From the NCBI GenBank assembly GCA_015060885.1, contig SUXO01000019.1, positions 1-38,155 of the forward strand: DNA of 38,155 nt. Reading direction: 5' to 3'. Origin of the DNA: Bacteroidales bacterium. GTDB taxonomy: Bacteria; Bacteroidota; Bacteroidia; Bacteroidales; Bacteroidaceae. Numbering within the stretch: position 1 is the stretch's first letter; each line of letters begins with the position of its first letter. Below, in pieces: positions 16,072 through 22,762 of the stretch. Below the pieces are notes generated by a model. The model made no database searches, was not told the origin of the DNA, and worked only from the letters and a program-made list of their open reading frames with translations. The position numbers were made by a program, and so were the translations under genes.

Positions 16072-16319
16072 TTTTTTCATTTTTAGTTTTCAACATATTC
16101 CAAAGTTTTCCAAAATATTTTTTACATCATTGAAAATCAAATGTTTAATTTTTGAAAATGTGTAAAAAGTTTTCCAAATGGAAATTTCCCGCCAACTTGT
16201 GGTAAAAATTATTGTCATTTTGGGTTTTTCGTTTTTGTGCACGTGGTTTCACTTTTTGAAAGATTGTTTTGTGAACGCTGTTTTCAAAAAGTATCATTGC
16301 TGCGGTGCGTAAAAACAGG
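16072..16319. other. AT-rich spacer between nrdJ promoter and dnaA terminator
   Basis: No gene is seen. It holds the two GTTTTCCAAA direct repeats (16105, 16169) and a perfect 11-bp inverted repeat, ACTTTTTGAAA at 16251-16261 with TTTCAAAAAGT at 16282-16292. These could be regulator sites for nrdJ, but I recognise no known NrdR-type box. Confidence 0.5.
16251..16292. repeat. Perfect 11-bp inverted repeat
   Basis: ACTTTTTGAAA (16251-16261) and TTTCAAAAAGT (16282-16292) are exact reverse complements with a 20-nt spacer, located between the dnaA terminator and the nrdJ promoter. It could be an operator pair or a second stem at the end of the dnaA transcript. Confidence 0.7.
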
Positions 16320-16350
16320 AAGCCCGCAAATCGGGATGACTTGCGGGCTT
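16320..16350 (-). terminator. Terminator of dnaA
   Basis: AAGCCCGCAA (16320-16329) pairs with TTGCGGGCTT (16341-16350) around an 11-nt loop. The hairpin lies 24 nt past the dnaA stop and is followed on the minus strand by CCTGTTTTTAC. Confidence 0.8.
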
Positions 16351-16374
16351 GTACTGTTGTATGTGATTATCTTT

Positions 16375-17769
16375 TTATGCACTCTGCAACGACAGCTCAA
16401 TTTCGTTCAGTTCGTGGCGGAATTGCTTGTCGGTCTCGGCAAGGTTGGTTACGGCCTTGCAGGCATGCAAAACTGTTGCGTGGTCGCGTTTGCCAATGTA
16501 TTGTCCAATCTTCGAGGTTGACATATCCAGATATTTCTTGGAGAAATACATTGCAACCTGGCGCACGAGTACCACCTCCCTCTTGCGAGAACGTGTGTTA
16601 ATGCTTTCTGCTTCAACACTATAGTAGTCGGCAACCTTTTTCACAATCTCGTCTATTGTAATGGTGCGTTTCTCGTATGTTGCAGCCTTGCCAAGAATTT
16701 TGCGGGCAAGGTTCAGGTCGATGTCGGCGTTGTTTATGGTGGAGTGCGCCATTATCGACACAACAGTGCCTTCGAGGTCTCTTATGCTTGCGTTGGTGTG
16801 TTCGGCAATATAGTCGATAACCTCTTCGGGGAATTTAAGGCCGTCTTTGCGAATTATGCTTTTGAGGATATTCTTTCGCAGTTCAAAGTCGGGGCTCTCA
16901 ATTTCGGCAGTCATACCCCACTTGAAACGGGTTATGAGCCTCTCTTCCATACCTTGCAGTTGTGCCGGTGTGCGGTCCGATGTCATAATCAACTGCTTGC
17001 CGTTCAGGTGCAAGTGGTTGAATATGTGGAAGAACGCAGTTTGTGTCTTTTGAAGGCCGGCAAACTCCTGTATGTCGTCGATAATGAGAACATCGATGCT
17101 TTGGTAGAACTTCATAAAGTCATTGAACCTCTTCTGCAATATCGAGTCGGTGTACTGTACCTGGAAAAGGTGGGCCGACACGTAAAGCACGCGCAATTCG
17201 GGGTGCAACTCCTTTATCTTCGCTCCGATGGCATTGATGAGGTGGGTTTTGCCCACGCCCGACGAACCATAGATGAACAAGGGGTTGAATACCCTGCCCG
17301 GCGAGTTTGCAACGCTCACGCCCACCGCTCTTGACAAGCGGTTGCTCACTCCCTCTACGAAATTGTCGAAGGTGTAGCGGTGTATGAGCATTGAGTCGAG
17401 CTCTTGAATGGCAGCCTGGGCTGTCGCCGGTGCGCTGTTGCCCGAATTGCCGTTGTGTGTGCCGTTGCTCGATGAGTAGTTGTCTGTGCTGACCTCTACA
17501 CTCAAATTGTTGTCCTTGTCGGTGAGAATGCTGTACATAAGCTTTGTGCCGTTGCCCATAACCTTGTACAGGGTAGAACGCAAGAGCCCTACATAGTTCT
17601 CATCGAGGTGCTCGCACACATAGTTGCTCTTCACTTGAATGGTGAGAACGGAATCCTCGTACCTGATTGGCTTTATATCGGCAAACCAGGTGGCGTAATT
17701 TGCCTCCGAAACATTGTCGCGAATGATTTCGAGGCATTTATTCCATTTCTCTGTCAAGTGTGAGTTCAT
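16375..17769 (-). CDS. dnaA: Chromosomal replication initiator protein DnaA
   Basis: A 464-aa protein with all four domains: N-terminal oligomerisation domain (residues 1 to about 85), a Ser/Asn/Gly-rich linker (90-118), the AAA+ domain with Walker A GSSGVGKT (168-175) and Walker [11 protein letters not shown] (from 227), and the C-terminal DNA-binding domain with the signature [20 protein letters not shown]. It binds DnaA boxes at the origin and opens DNA as an ATP-bound filament. The start is ATG 17769. It is monocistronic, with its own terminator and probable promoter; its leader contains a 10-bp inverted repeat. I found no cluster of consensus DnaA boxes next to it, so an adjacent oriC is not claimed. 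Confidence 0.98.
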   Translation of the reverse strand: MNSHLTEKWNKCLEIIRDNVSEANYATWFADIKPIRYEDSVLTIQVKSNYVCEHLDENYVGLLRSTLYKVMGNGTKLMYSILTDKDNNLSVEVSTDNYSSSNGTHNGNSGNSAPATAQAAIQELDSMLIHRYTFDNFVEGVSNRLSRAVGVSVANSPGRVFNPLFIYGSSGVGKTHLINAIGAKIKELHPELRVLYVSAHLFQVQYTDSILQKRFNDFMKFYQSIDVLIIDDIQEFAGLQKTQTAFFHIFNHLHLNGKQLIMTSDRTPAQLQGMEERLITRFKWGMTAEIESPDFELRKNILKSIIRKDGLKFPEEVIDYIAEHTNASIRDLEGTVVSIMAHSTINNADIDLNLARKILGKAATYEKRTITIDEIVKKVADYYSVEAESINTRSRKREVVLVRQVAMYFSKKYLDMSTSKIGQYIGKRDHATVLHACKAVTNLAETDKQFRHELNEIELSLQSA

Positions 17770-17803
17770 TTGGTGTGTTTAACGGTAACTTTTTTAGATG
17801 CGA

Positions 17804-17840
17804 ACAACCACCATTTGTGTGTTCAAATTCTGGTGGTTGT
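17804..17840. repeat. 10-bp inverted repeat in the dnaA leader
   Basis: ACAACCACCA (17804-17813) and TGGTGGTTGT (17831-17840) are perfect reverse complements with a 17-nt spacer, starting 35 nt upstream of the dnaA start codon. It can act as an RNA stem in the dnaA leader or as a DNA operator. Confidence 0.75.
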
Positions 17841-17900
17841 GTAAGATTGCTGTCGGGTATTGTTTGTTCCGAACGGCTCTCTTCTCATCTCTTTCCAATG

Positions 17901-17932
17901 CAAATATCATAAAAGAAAAATGAAAATACAAG
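17901..17932 (-). promoter_or_regulatory. Probable dnaA promoter
   Basis: On the minus strand CTTG (17929-17932), 20 nt, then GATATTTG (17901-17908). Each element has one mismatch to the consensus, but the spacing is exact. The leader would be about 125 nt and include the inverted repeat at 17804-17840. Confidence 0.45.
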
Positions 17933-18313
17933 CGAAGAAAAATCGTTGAAAAAACGGCTTTTATAATGGGCTGTTTATCAAACGTTTATAAAACGCGGTT
18001 TTTGCATGGTAAATATTTTGACAAAAATTTTTAAAACTCTGGAATACAGGCTTTTAGTTGTAGAATTATGCTTTTCCATTTGTCCTTTTACAGGGCGGTT
18101 TTTCGCTTTTTAACGCGCTTGCGTAAAACAAAACGGTTTCCATTGCAGTTACCTTCTATAAATGTTCTTAATTGGAATAATTCTATATAAGCCAAAAAAT
18201 TTTTTTATTAAATAAATGTTTTAAGGGGCAAGAATGGCTAAAAAATATTACCGTTTTTACTTGCTTTTTATAATTATAGACTATAAGGAAACAGCTCGGC
18301 TTTGCGATCCTCA
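17933..18313. other. AT-rich spacer between dnaX terminator and dnaA promoter
   Basis: Strongly A/T-rich stretch of about 380 bp without a convincing gene. I looked for TTATCCACA-type DnaA boxes on both strands and found none matching well. Only very short frames exist, such as one of 36 codons from 18234 on the plus strand that runs into the 3' end of dnaX. Nothing definite is seen. Confidence 0.5.
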
Positions 18314-18337
18314 TAAAAAAATCTCCCGAAGGAGATT
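18314..18337 (-). terminator. Intrinsic terminator of dnaX
   Basis: On the minus strand AATCTCC, loop TTCG, GGAGATT, then a run of Ts. The stable UUCG-type tetraloop and T-run make this a textbook intrinsic terminator; it begins 1 nt after the dnaX stop codon. Confidence 0.92.
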
Positions 18338-18338
18338 C

Positions 18339-20162
18339 TTATGAAAGTTCCAGGTTGAGTGTCTTGCGCAGTTTTTCAATCGTGGGGTTTTTCTTCACAA
18401 GCATCTCATACTGTTTTGTTCTGTCGTATATATGTTTCTCAACCGTGGTCTTGTTTACGGTTATTTTCATCACCGGCATTATGTTGCCCAATCCCACGGC
18501 TATGCCCTTTGTTATGCGCTCGGCTTGCTGCTCGAAGAGCCCGGCAACCAACTGGTTGTCGACCGAGATTGTGAATGTGTTGCCCTCCACAAGTGTGGGA
18601 GTTATTATTTTCATTCTGTCGGCAAGTGCTCTCTCCTTTTCGGGCAGTTGCATTGCGAACGCGGTCCACGCCTGCACAAGTGTCTCTTGTGTGAGCGGTT
18701 TTTCTGCGGGTTGTGCTGTTGTGGCCGGGGCTGCATTGCTGTTCTGTGGCATTGATGCACCCTTTGGGGCAGGCGCATTTTCTTGTACAAGGGAAGTGCG
18801 TGCGCGTTGGAACATTCCGCCAATGCTCTTGGGTGCGGTGGTCTGCTGCCGCAGTGCTTCGGGGCGGCCGTTCAGAACAGGCCGCCTTTCTGCTGTCACG
18901 GGGGCAGGCTCCTCACGTTTGGGCGTATCTGCTTTGATGGGTTGCTGTGCCACAGGCCGGGGAGGTGTCGCGCCTGTGTTTTTTTCTGCTATCGGCTGTT
19001 GCTGCTCAATCTTGTTGAATATGGGTTTCAGTATCTTCGGGCCACGCCCACCATCCTCGCTGTCGTCGCCTGTGACAAGCTGCGACAGCTGTATGAGGGT
19101 AAGTTCCACAAGCAGTCGCTTGTTGCGGCTTGTCTTGTAGTTGAGTTCGCAGTTGTTGCATAGCTTTATGGCGCGGAACAGGAACTTCGGCGGTATCTTT
19201 GCCGCCTGCTGCACATATCTTTTGCGCAGGTCGTCGCTGCCCTCGAACAGGGGAGCCGTTACCGGGTCGCCATTGACAAGCAGGTCGCGCATGTGCGATG
19301 CCGTTCCCTCAATGAATATGTTTCCCTCGAAACCCTTGCCAAGCACTTCGTTGAACAGGAGGAGTGCCTGCGACGTGTTGCCGTTTATAATATAATCGGT
19401 GAGGCGGAAGTAGTATTCATAATCGAGCACGTTGAGGCTCTCTATGACTTTTGCGTAAGTGAGGTCGCCTTGTGTGAAACTTGTCATCTGGTCGAACAGC
19501 GAGAGGGCATCTCGCATACAGCCGTCCGACTTCTGTGCAATTATGCGCAGTGCTTCATACTCGCTGTTTATATTCTCCTTCTCGGCTATGCTTTGAAGGT
19601 GGGCGATGATGTCGGCACTCTCAATGCGGCTGAAATCATATATCTGACAACGCGACAGAATGGTGGGGAGAATCTTGTGCTTCTCGGTTGTGGCCAGTAT
19701 GAATATGGCGTGTGCAGGCGGTTCTTCAAGCGTTTTAAGGAATGCGTTGAAGGCTGCTTGCGACAGCATGTGCACCTCGTCTATTATATATACCTTGTAA
19801 CGCCCTATCTGTGGCGGAATACGCACCTGTTCGTTAAGCGAACGTATATCCTCGACCGAGTTGTTGCTGGCGGCATCGAGTTCATAGATGGAGTAGGAGC
19901 GTTGTTCGTTGAACGACTTGCACGACTCGCACTCGTTGCAAGGCTCTCCGTTTGCCGACGGCGACAGGCAGTTTATCGTCTTTGCAAAAATGCGTGCACA
20001 AGTTGTCTTTCCCACACCGCGAGGGCCGCAGAAAAGGTAGGCGTGAGCCAGTTTCCCGCTCTGAATGGCATTTTTCAGTGTGGTCGTGAGCGACTTCTGC
20101 GCAACAACGGTTTCGAACGTGTCGGGGCGATATTTACGGGCCGATACTATGTAGTTCTCCAT
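18339..20162 (-). CDS. dnaX: DNA polymerase III subunits gamma/tau
   Basis: A 607-aa clamp-loader ATPase. Visible motifs are Walker A GPRGVGKT (46-53), the zinc-binding cysteines near residues 65, 75, 78 and 81, the Walker B/DExH-like VYIIDEVHMLS (124-134), and the sensor motif ILSRCQIYDF near 168-177. Residues from about 375 to 490 are a Pro/Ala/Gln-rich linker, and a tau-like C-terminal domain follows (LTQETLVQAWTAFAMQLPEK). It loads the sliding clamp and couples polymerases at the replication fork. I saw no clear slippery A-run plus stem for programmed frameshifting to a short gamma form. Confidence 0.96.
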   Translation of the reverse strand: MENYIVSARKYRPDTFETVVAQKSLTTTLKNAIQSGKLAHAYLFCGPRGVGKTTCARIFAKTINCLSPSANGEPCNECESCKSFNEQRSYSIYELDAASNNSVEDIRSLNEQVRIPPQIGRYKVYIIDEVHMLSQAAFNAFLKTLEEPPAHAIFILATTEKHKILPTILSRCQIYDFSRIESADIIAHLQSIAEKENINSEYEALRIIAQKSDGCMRDALSLFDQMTSFTQGDLTYAKVIESLNVLDYEYYFRLTDYIINGNTSQALLLFNEVLGKGFEGNIFIEGTASHMRDLLVNGDPVTAPLFEGSDDLRKRYVQQAAKIPPKFLFRAIKLCNNCELNYKTSRNKRLLVELTLIQLSQLVTGDDSEDGGRGPKILKPIFNKIEQQQPIAEKNTGATPPRPVAQQPIKADTPKREEPAPVTAERRPVLNGRPEALRQQTTAPKSIGGMFQRARTSLVQENAPAPKGASMPQNSNAAPATTAQPAEKPLTQETLVQAWTAFAMQLPEKERALADRMKIITPTLVEGNTFTISVDNQLVAGLFEQQAERITKGIAVGLGNIMPVMKITVNKTTVEKHIYDRTKQYEMLVKKNPTIEKLRKTLNLELS

Positions 20163-20191
20163 CTTTTATACATTTAGGAAGTTGGATAATG

Positions 20192-20220
20192 CAAAGATAT
20201 TATTGCATTACTACTGCAAA
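20192..20220 (-). promoter_or_regulatory. Promoter of dnaX
   Basis: On the minus strand TTTG (20217-20220), 17 nt, then TATCTTTG (20192-20199). The -7 element is perfect and the spacer a little short. The transcript would start about 22 nt before the ATG at 20162. Confidence 0.6.
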
Positions 20221-20333
20221 AATAGTGTAAACCGCGAGCAATACAAAATATGCGGTAGTTTAATTTTATTTATTTGACCTATCTTTGTTTTATTGTAGGT
20301 TATTTTGTTCCCTCTTCTTTGCTACGAATTGTT

Positions 20334-20382
20334 TTTGCATTTAATTCCTCTTTTGTTACCTTTGTGGAAAATTGTAAATTTG
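20334..20382 (+). promoter_or_regulatory. Two overlapping promoters before the FtsB-like gene
   Basis: First: TTTG 20334-20337, 19 nt, TACCTTTG 20357-20364. Second: TTTG 20352-20355, 19 nt, TAAATTTG 20375-20382. Both match the Bacteroidota consensus, offset by 18 bp. The second would start transcription about 26 nt before the ATG at 20415. Confidence 0.7.
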
Positions 20383-20414
20383 TTTTAGTTGCATCCCTAA
20401 ATTGAGTTAACAGT

Positions 20415-20717
20415 ATGAACAACGACAGTATAGCCGTGCTTTTCAGGTGGGTGTTGAACCATAAATACCTGTTTGTGACCATAGCTTTTGTGGCGATAAT
20501 GGTGTTTTTCGACAAGCACAACCTTATTGAGCATTTCAAGAACCAGCGTGAGATTGTTTCGCTCAAAGCCGAGAATCGTGAGCTTAAAGAACAACTCGAT
20601 GAGCTTCGTTACCGTTCCGACGAGCTGCATAAGGATGTGACCATTATGGAGAAGGTTGCCCGTGAGAAGTATGGTATGCACAAAGAGGGTGAAGAGGTGT
20701 TTATTGTAAAGGATTGA
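20415..20717 (+). CDS. FtsB/DivIC-like septum formation protein
   Basis: A 100-aa single-pass protein: a short cytoplasmic N-terminus, a membrane segment (residues 19-33, YLFVTIAFVAIMVFF), then a coiled coil (about 42-78, KNQREIVSLKAENRELKEQL and on) and a short C-terminal part with VAREKYGMHKEGEEVFIV, the typical end of the FtsB/DivIC family. These proteins link early and late divisome components in the periplasm with FtsL and FtsQ. It precedes the small membrane-protein gene by 2 nt, and two promoters lie upstream. Confidence 0.88.
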   Translation: MNNDSIAVLFRWVLNHKYLFVTIAFVAIMVFFDKHNLIEHFKNQREIVSLKAENRELKEQLDELRYRSDELHKDVTIMEKVAREKYGMHKEGEEVFIVKD

Positions 20718-20719
20718 TT

Positions 20720-21055
20720 ATGAAATTCTGGGCTTTTACGAATAAATTGAGTTGGGTGGCGTTGCTTGCCGGTGCTGCCGGTAAGTTATTCTATTGGGAG
20801 GAGGCTTCGTGGCTCTATCTTGGCGCGGCCGTTCTTCTTGCCGTTTCCCAGTTTGTCATCCGTGAGAAGGGTGGCGGTTTTGTTGTGCGCCGCCTGGTGA
20901 TGCAGCAGCAGATAGCCGGCCTTGCTTTGGTTGCAGCCGGTGTAATGATGTTTACGATGGTGCGTAACGAGTGGATGGTGGCTATGTTTATTGGTGCCCT
21001 GCTCGAACTCTACACTGCTTTCCGCATTCCGCAGGAACTGGGCAAGGATAAATAG
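20720..21055 (+). CDS. Small integral membrane protein of unknown function
   Basis: From ATG 20720, two nt after the FtsB-like stop, the protein has 111 aa; a TTG at 20714 would only add two residues. Hydropathy by eye suggests four membrane segments (about residues 10-24, 30-45, 64-80 and 84-100), with a basic loop EKGGGFVVRRLVMQQQ. I do not recognise a named family. Translational coupling to a division gene suggests it is made together with FtsB-like protein, but a division role is only a guess from position. Confidence 0.8.
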   Translation: MKFWAFTNKLSWVALLAGAAGKLFYWEEASWLYLGAAVLLAVSQFVIREKGGGFVVRRLVMQQQIAGLALVAAGVMMFTMVRNEWMVAMFIGALLELYTAFRIPQELGKDK

Positions 21056-21126
21056 CCATTCCTGCGGCCCGCCTGCAAGAGTCGGAGAATATATCTTATA
21101 CATATTTCCTTGTGTCTTATTGCTTT

Positions 21127-21146
21127 GCGTAGGGGCAGACCGGGCA
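21127..21146 (+). repeat. Partial copy of the GTAGGGGCAGACC repeat
   Basis: GCGTAGGGGCAGACCGGGCA shares its core with the full palindrome at 21395-21430 but lacks the second arm. Shorter related pieces (CCGTAGGGG) occur at about 21187 and 21479, and CCGCAGGGG near 21533. Confidence 0.7.
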
Positions 21147-21155
21147 ATTAAAACT

Positions 21156-21183
21156 CTCCCTCTTTTTTGTAATAAAGAGGGAG
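21156..21183 (+). terminator. Hairpin downstream of the FtsB-like operon
   Basis: CTCCCTCTTT (21156-21165) pairs with AAAGAGGGAG (21174-21183), loop 8 nt. It is about 100 nt past the last stop and not followed by a T-run, so it may be a terminator or part of the surrounding repeat cluster. Confidence 0.4.
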
Positions 21184-21250
21184 TACCCGTAGGGGGTAGG
21201 CGATAAAACCAATTGTTCTGTTGCATTCAATCGCTTCTTTATACTCCCTC

Positions 21251-21270
21251 CGAAATTTACTTGTAAATTT
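21251..21270. repeat. AT-rich palindrome
   Basis: GAAATTTA, loop CTTG, TAAATTTC: a perfect 8-bp hairpin in the repeat-rich spacer between 21056 and 21571. No function can be assigned. Confidence 0.6.
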
Positions 21271-21333
21271 CTCGTCCCTATATCAGAGGGATGGTTGTTC
21301 TTGTTGTTGTTTCTTTGCTTGTGTGTTTTTTTG

Positions 21334-21351
21334 GCGCACACATCGGTGCGC
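21334..21351. repeat. Short GCGCAC/GTGCGC palindrome
   Basis: GCGCAC and GTGCGC with a 6-nt loop (ACATCG). It resembles the inner part of the larger element at 38045-38120, and looks like a decayed or minimal copy. Confidence 0.5.
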
Positions 21352-21394
21352 TACTGCATTGTTTGTCTTTCTGTTCTTGTGTTTTATTATCTTT

Positions 21395-21430
21395 GCCGTA
21401 GGGGCAGACCGGTGTGTCTGCCCCTACGGC
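21395..21430. repeat. Perfect 15-bp palindromic element (GTAGGGGC family)
   Basis: Arms 21395-21409 (GCCGTAGGGGCAGAC) and 21416-21430 are exact reverse complements around the loop CGGTGT. The same core, in both orientations, forms the element at 38045-38120, so this is a dispersed repeat rather than a gene-specific terminator. Confidence 0.85.
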
Positions 21431-21512
21431 ATTTTGTTTGCTTGTGTTTTTTGGTGATCCTCTTGGGAAGAGTGGCTCCCCGTAGGGGTGAAGAGATTGC
21501 TTTTTGAAACGT

Positions 21513-21560
21513 ATATAAACAATGAAGGCTACCCGCAGGGGTAGCCTTCATTGTTTATAT
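21513..21560 (-). terminator. 22-bp perfect hairpin after the OmpA-like gene
   Basis: Arms 21513-21534 and 21539-21560 pair without mismatch around the tetraloop GCAG; the core is GAAGGCTACCC with GGGTAGCCTTC. It starts 11 nt past the stop of the OmpA-family gene. The lower stem is AT-rich and can supply the U-tract of a terminator in either direction. Confidence 0.8.
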
Positions 21561-21571
21561 CGTAGTCTTTA

Positions 21572-22738
21572 TTACTTTGTAATGAAGTGTACGGTCTGGC
21601 TGTTGTCGCCCATATCCTCGGTTTTTACAACCAGCTTGTCGGCGTTAACCGAGTAGCGGTTTACGAGAATCTCCTTAACCTTGTTTGCACGGCTCTCGGC
21701 AATCTCGGCTTTTGTGGCGTTGGTGTTACCCACAATCTCGATAGTGTACTGGGGATTGGCCTGCATAAGTTTTGCTACGTTCGAGATGTTGACCATCTGC
21801 AACTCCTGGTTGAAGGTGTCCTTTCCGTCGTGGAACACAACATAGGGGATGAGGATGTTGTCCTTCTCGGCAGGGATAACAACGACTTTCTCTTCGGGCT
21901 TGCCCTTCTCCATCTGCTCGGTCTTAACCATTGCGAGGTAGTTGCTGAGTGCTGCATACTGCTCCGAAGATATTGCGTGTGTGGTTCTGAAACCCTGCTT
22001 GCCAATCTTCCACTTCAAACCGACCTTGCCCGAAAGGATACCGTCGAAATCGGTCTTCATTCCCGACTGGCCGTCGAAGGTTGAACTTGTTCCTGTAACG
22101 CCAAGGTCGATGTTGATACCGATGCGCTTGGTTACGTTATAGGTTGTTGAAAGACCTCCGCGTGCAGCAAAGAGTGTGCGGCCGTCAACCCCTTTTCTCT
22201 CAATGGTGGTAAGTGCGGCTGCACCGATATAGAGTTCTACATCAACAGCTCTGTCGCTCTTCTTCTCCTTTGAGAAAAGGTTGATGAGGTTAACCATTAC
22301 ATCGGCACCCAAAGAGTAGTATTTGAGGTCCTGTATGTAACCGAAACGTGTGTCAACACCTTTTGATTCGAGGTAAACCTTTCTGGGGTCCTCCAAATAG
22401 TTGGGGTATATACCGCCACCTGCGTTCCAGCCTTTGAGTCTGTTACCGTCAACGCTCAAACGTACACCGAACACGGGTGTTATCTGCTTTCCTATGGCGA
22501 TGGCAAAGCCGTGCTTTACGCGGTCCTTGAACGAAAGGTGTGAATCCTGCTCGCCCATCAGTACTGCGCCACCGAACGAACCTTGTACATAAATGTTGTC
22601 GAAGAACGACGACTTGTATTGTGTCTTGTAATCTACTGTTACACTCTCTGTCTTTGTGGTGGTTTCAACACGCTTGCCCTGTGCATAGGCAGCAAAGCCC
22701 ACCATAAGCAATAGAGATAATATTGTAAGCTTTTTCAT
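21572..22738 (-). CDS. OmpA-family outer-membrane protein (first of pair, downstream gene)
   Basis: A 388-aa protein with a signal peptide (MKKLTILSLLLMVGFAAYAQ, cleavage near AYA-Q), a beta-barrel-like N-terminal part of about 220 residues (FFDNIYVQGSFGGAVLMGE, LGADVMVNLINLF), and a C-terminal OmpA-like domain from about residue 290. The peptidoglycan-binding motif is seen in the form TNATKAEIAESRANKVKEIL. It should sit in the outer membrane and attach to the cell wall. It follows the second OmpA-family gene by 24 nt and shares its promoter. The C-terminal domain is somewhat diverged (HFITK ending rather than the usual R-V-...). Abundant OmpA-type porins of Bacteroidales are the likely relatives. 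Confidence 0.88.
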   Translation of the reverse strand: MKKLTILSLLLMVGFAAYAQGKRVETTTKTESVTVDYKTQYKSSFFDNIYVQGSFGGAVLMGEQDSHLSFKDRVKHGFAIAIGKQITPVFGVRLSVDGNRLKGWNAGGGIYPNYLEDPRKVYLESKGVDTRFGYIQDLKYYSLGADVMVNLINLFSKEKKSDRAVDVELYIGAAALTTIERKGVDGRTLFAARGGLSTTYNVTKRIGINIDLGVTGTSSTFDGQSGMKTDFDGILSGKVGLKWKIGKQGFRTTHAISSEQYAALSNYLAMVKTEQMEKGKPEEKVVVIPAEKDNILIPYVVFHDGKDTFNQELQMVNISNVAKLMQANPQYTIEIVGNTNATKAEIAESRANKVKEILVNRYSVNADKLVVKTEDMGDNSQTVHFITK

Positions 22739-22762
22739 ATTATTTTCTGTTTTCGGTTTTAA

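Noticed and set aside
16072-18338. Replication origin next to dnaA
   Set aside because: Neither spacer flanking dnaA shows repeated TTATCCACA-like boxes; single loose matches are not evidence. It is kept as a low-interest finding only for the AT-rich spacer.
18234-18344. 36-codon frame with AAGGGGC before its ATG and a hydrophobic stretch
   Set aside because: It overlaps the dnaX terminator and the 3' end of dnaX on the other strand; composition and length are what an AT-rich spacer gives by chance. No homologue is recognised.
18339-20162. Programmed frameshift in dnaX
   Set aside because: No A-rich slippery heptamer followed by a stem was noticed in the linker region; the frame is continuous to a tau-like C-terminus.
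21295-21507. Short plus-strand frames through the palindromic repeats
   Set aside because: Their translations just read through the GTAGGGGC palindromes; such frames are common artefacts of intergenic repeats.
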